DNA of 30,582 bases from Caryophanales bacterium (lineage in GTDB: Bacteria; Bacillota_I; Bacilli_A; RFN20; CAG-288), in the NCBI GenBank assembly GCA_021621525.1, contig JAJVUU010000020.1, forward strand, positions 1-30,582, in the 5' to 3' direction. This document shows positions 30,453 through 30,582 of this stretch, piece by piece (the first letter of the stretch is position 1; each line of letters starts with the position of its first letter). A program made the translations under genes and the position numbers. The notes beneath the pieces were generated by a model that worked only from the letters and a program-made list of their open reading frames with translations, searched no databases and had not been told where the DNA came from.

Positions 30453-30582
30453 ATGGCTACCAAATCTGAAAAGCTCATTTACTCCGCCGTCGGAAGAAGA
30501 AAATCTTCCGTCGCTAGAGTCTTCTTGACTCCTGGCACTGGCGCCATTGTCGTCAATGGCAAGAAGGCAGAAGAGTATTTCC
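30453..30582 (+). CDS. rpsI: 30S ribosomal protein S9 (5' part, cut by window end)
   Basis: Only the first 43 residues are present. 'SAVGRRKSSVARVFLTPGTG' and 'VVNGKKAEEYF' are characteristic of the S9 N-terminal region. AGGAGGAG lies ahead of the ATG within the end of rplM, so the two are probably translationally coupled. The protein is part of the small subunit; its C-terminal tail, which contacts P-site tRNA, lies outside the window. Confidence 0.95.
   Translation, partial: MATKSEKLIYSAVGRRKSSVARVFLTPGTGAIVVNGKKAEEYF

Noticed and set aside
1..30582. CRISPR arrays, tRNA or rRNA genes, replication origin
   Set aside because: No regularly spaced repeats, no tRNA cloverleaf or CCA context, no rRNA-like sequence and no DnaA-box cluster were seen when reading the intergenic regions.
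1..30582. Mollicute-like code with TGA as tryptophan
   Set aside because: Trp is encoded by TGG throughout and several genes end at TGA with overlapping ATGA junctions, so the standard code applies.

Overview
The window looks like a chromosomal segment of a low-to-mid GC Gram-positive bacterium of the Bacilli/Erysipelotrichia type. This is inferred from the rplM-rpsI pair with an L13-type leader, AgrC/LytTR regulators, lipoproteins with classical lipoboxes, InlB-type repeats, CcpA-like operators and the standard genetic code (TGA is used as stop). No species can be named from the sequence alone.

Layout. (1) 67-5714, minus strand: a tightly overlapping operon of ABC-type exporter (ATPase, permease), TldD, TldE/PmbA and a two-TM membrane protein, between two hairpin terminators. 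(2) 5719-7224: lysS, minus strand. (3) 7372-9928: a probable Mn-type CDF metal exporter, divergent from a two-gene operon of unknown function. (4) 9953-25413: a coherent accessory-looking block. It holds an AgrC-like sensor kinase with a LytTR response regulator (minus), an orphan LytTR regulator with an atypical receiver domain (plus), a permuted GH3 enzyme of 1388 residues with a collagen-like stalk and an unusual C-terminal anchor, a carbohydrate-binding lipoprotein with InlB repeats, a second permuted GH3 enzyme held by two membrane segments, and a separately transcribed lipoprotein esterase. A perfect 24-bp inverted repeat lies at both edges of this block. (5) 25512-27095: FGGY-family sugar kinase (minus). 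(6) 27247-29797: a DUF3137-like membrane protein and LemA (plus). (7) 29892-30582: rplM with promoter and leader, and the start of rpsI.

The most notable observation is a bipartite promoter element, TTTTGGG-N19-TGACA, found with identical spacing and placed 4-5 bp ahead of a candidate -35 at three promoters: the orphan LytTR gene, the GH3-lipoprotein-GH3 operon and the esterase gene. Two of these promoters also carry a CcpA/LacI-type (cre-like) site. I infer a self-contained, cell-surface polysaccharide (de-esterification plus glycoside hydrolysis) system, controlled by a LytTR regulator and by carbon status. It has no transporter gene of its own in the window. Substrate, inducing signal and regulator-operator pairing are not determined by the sequence.
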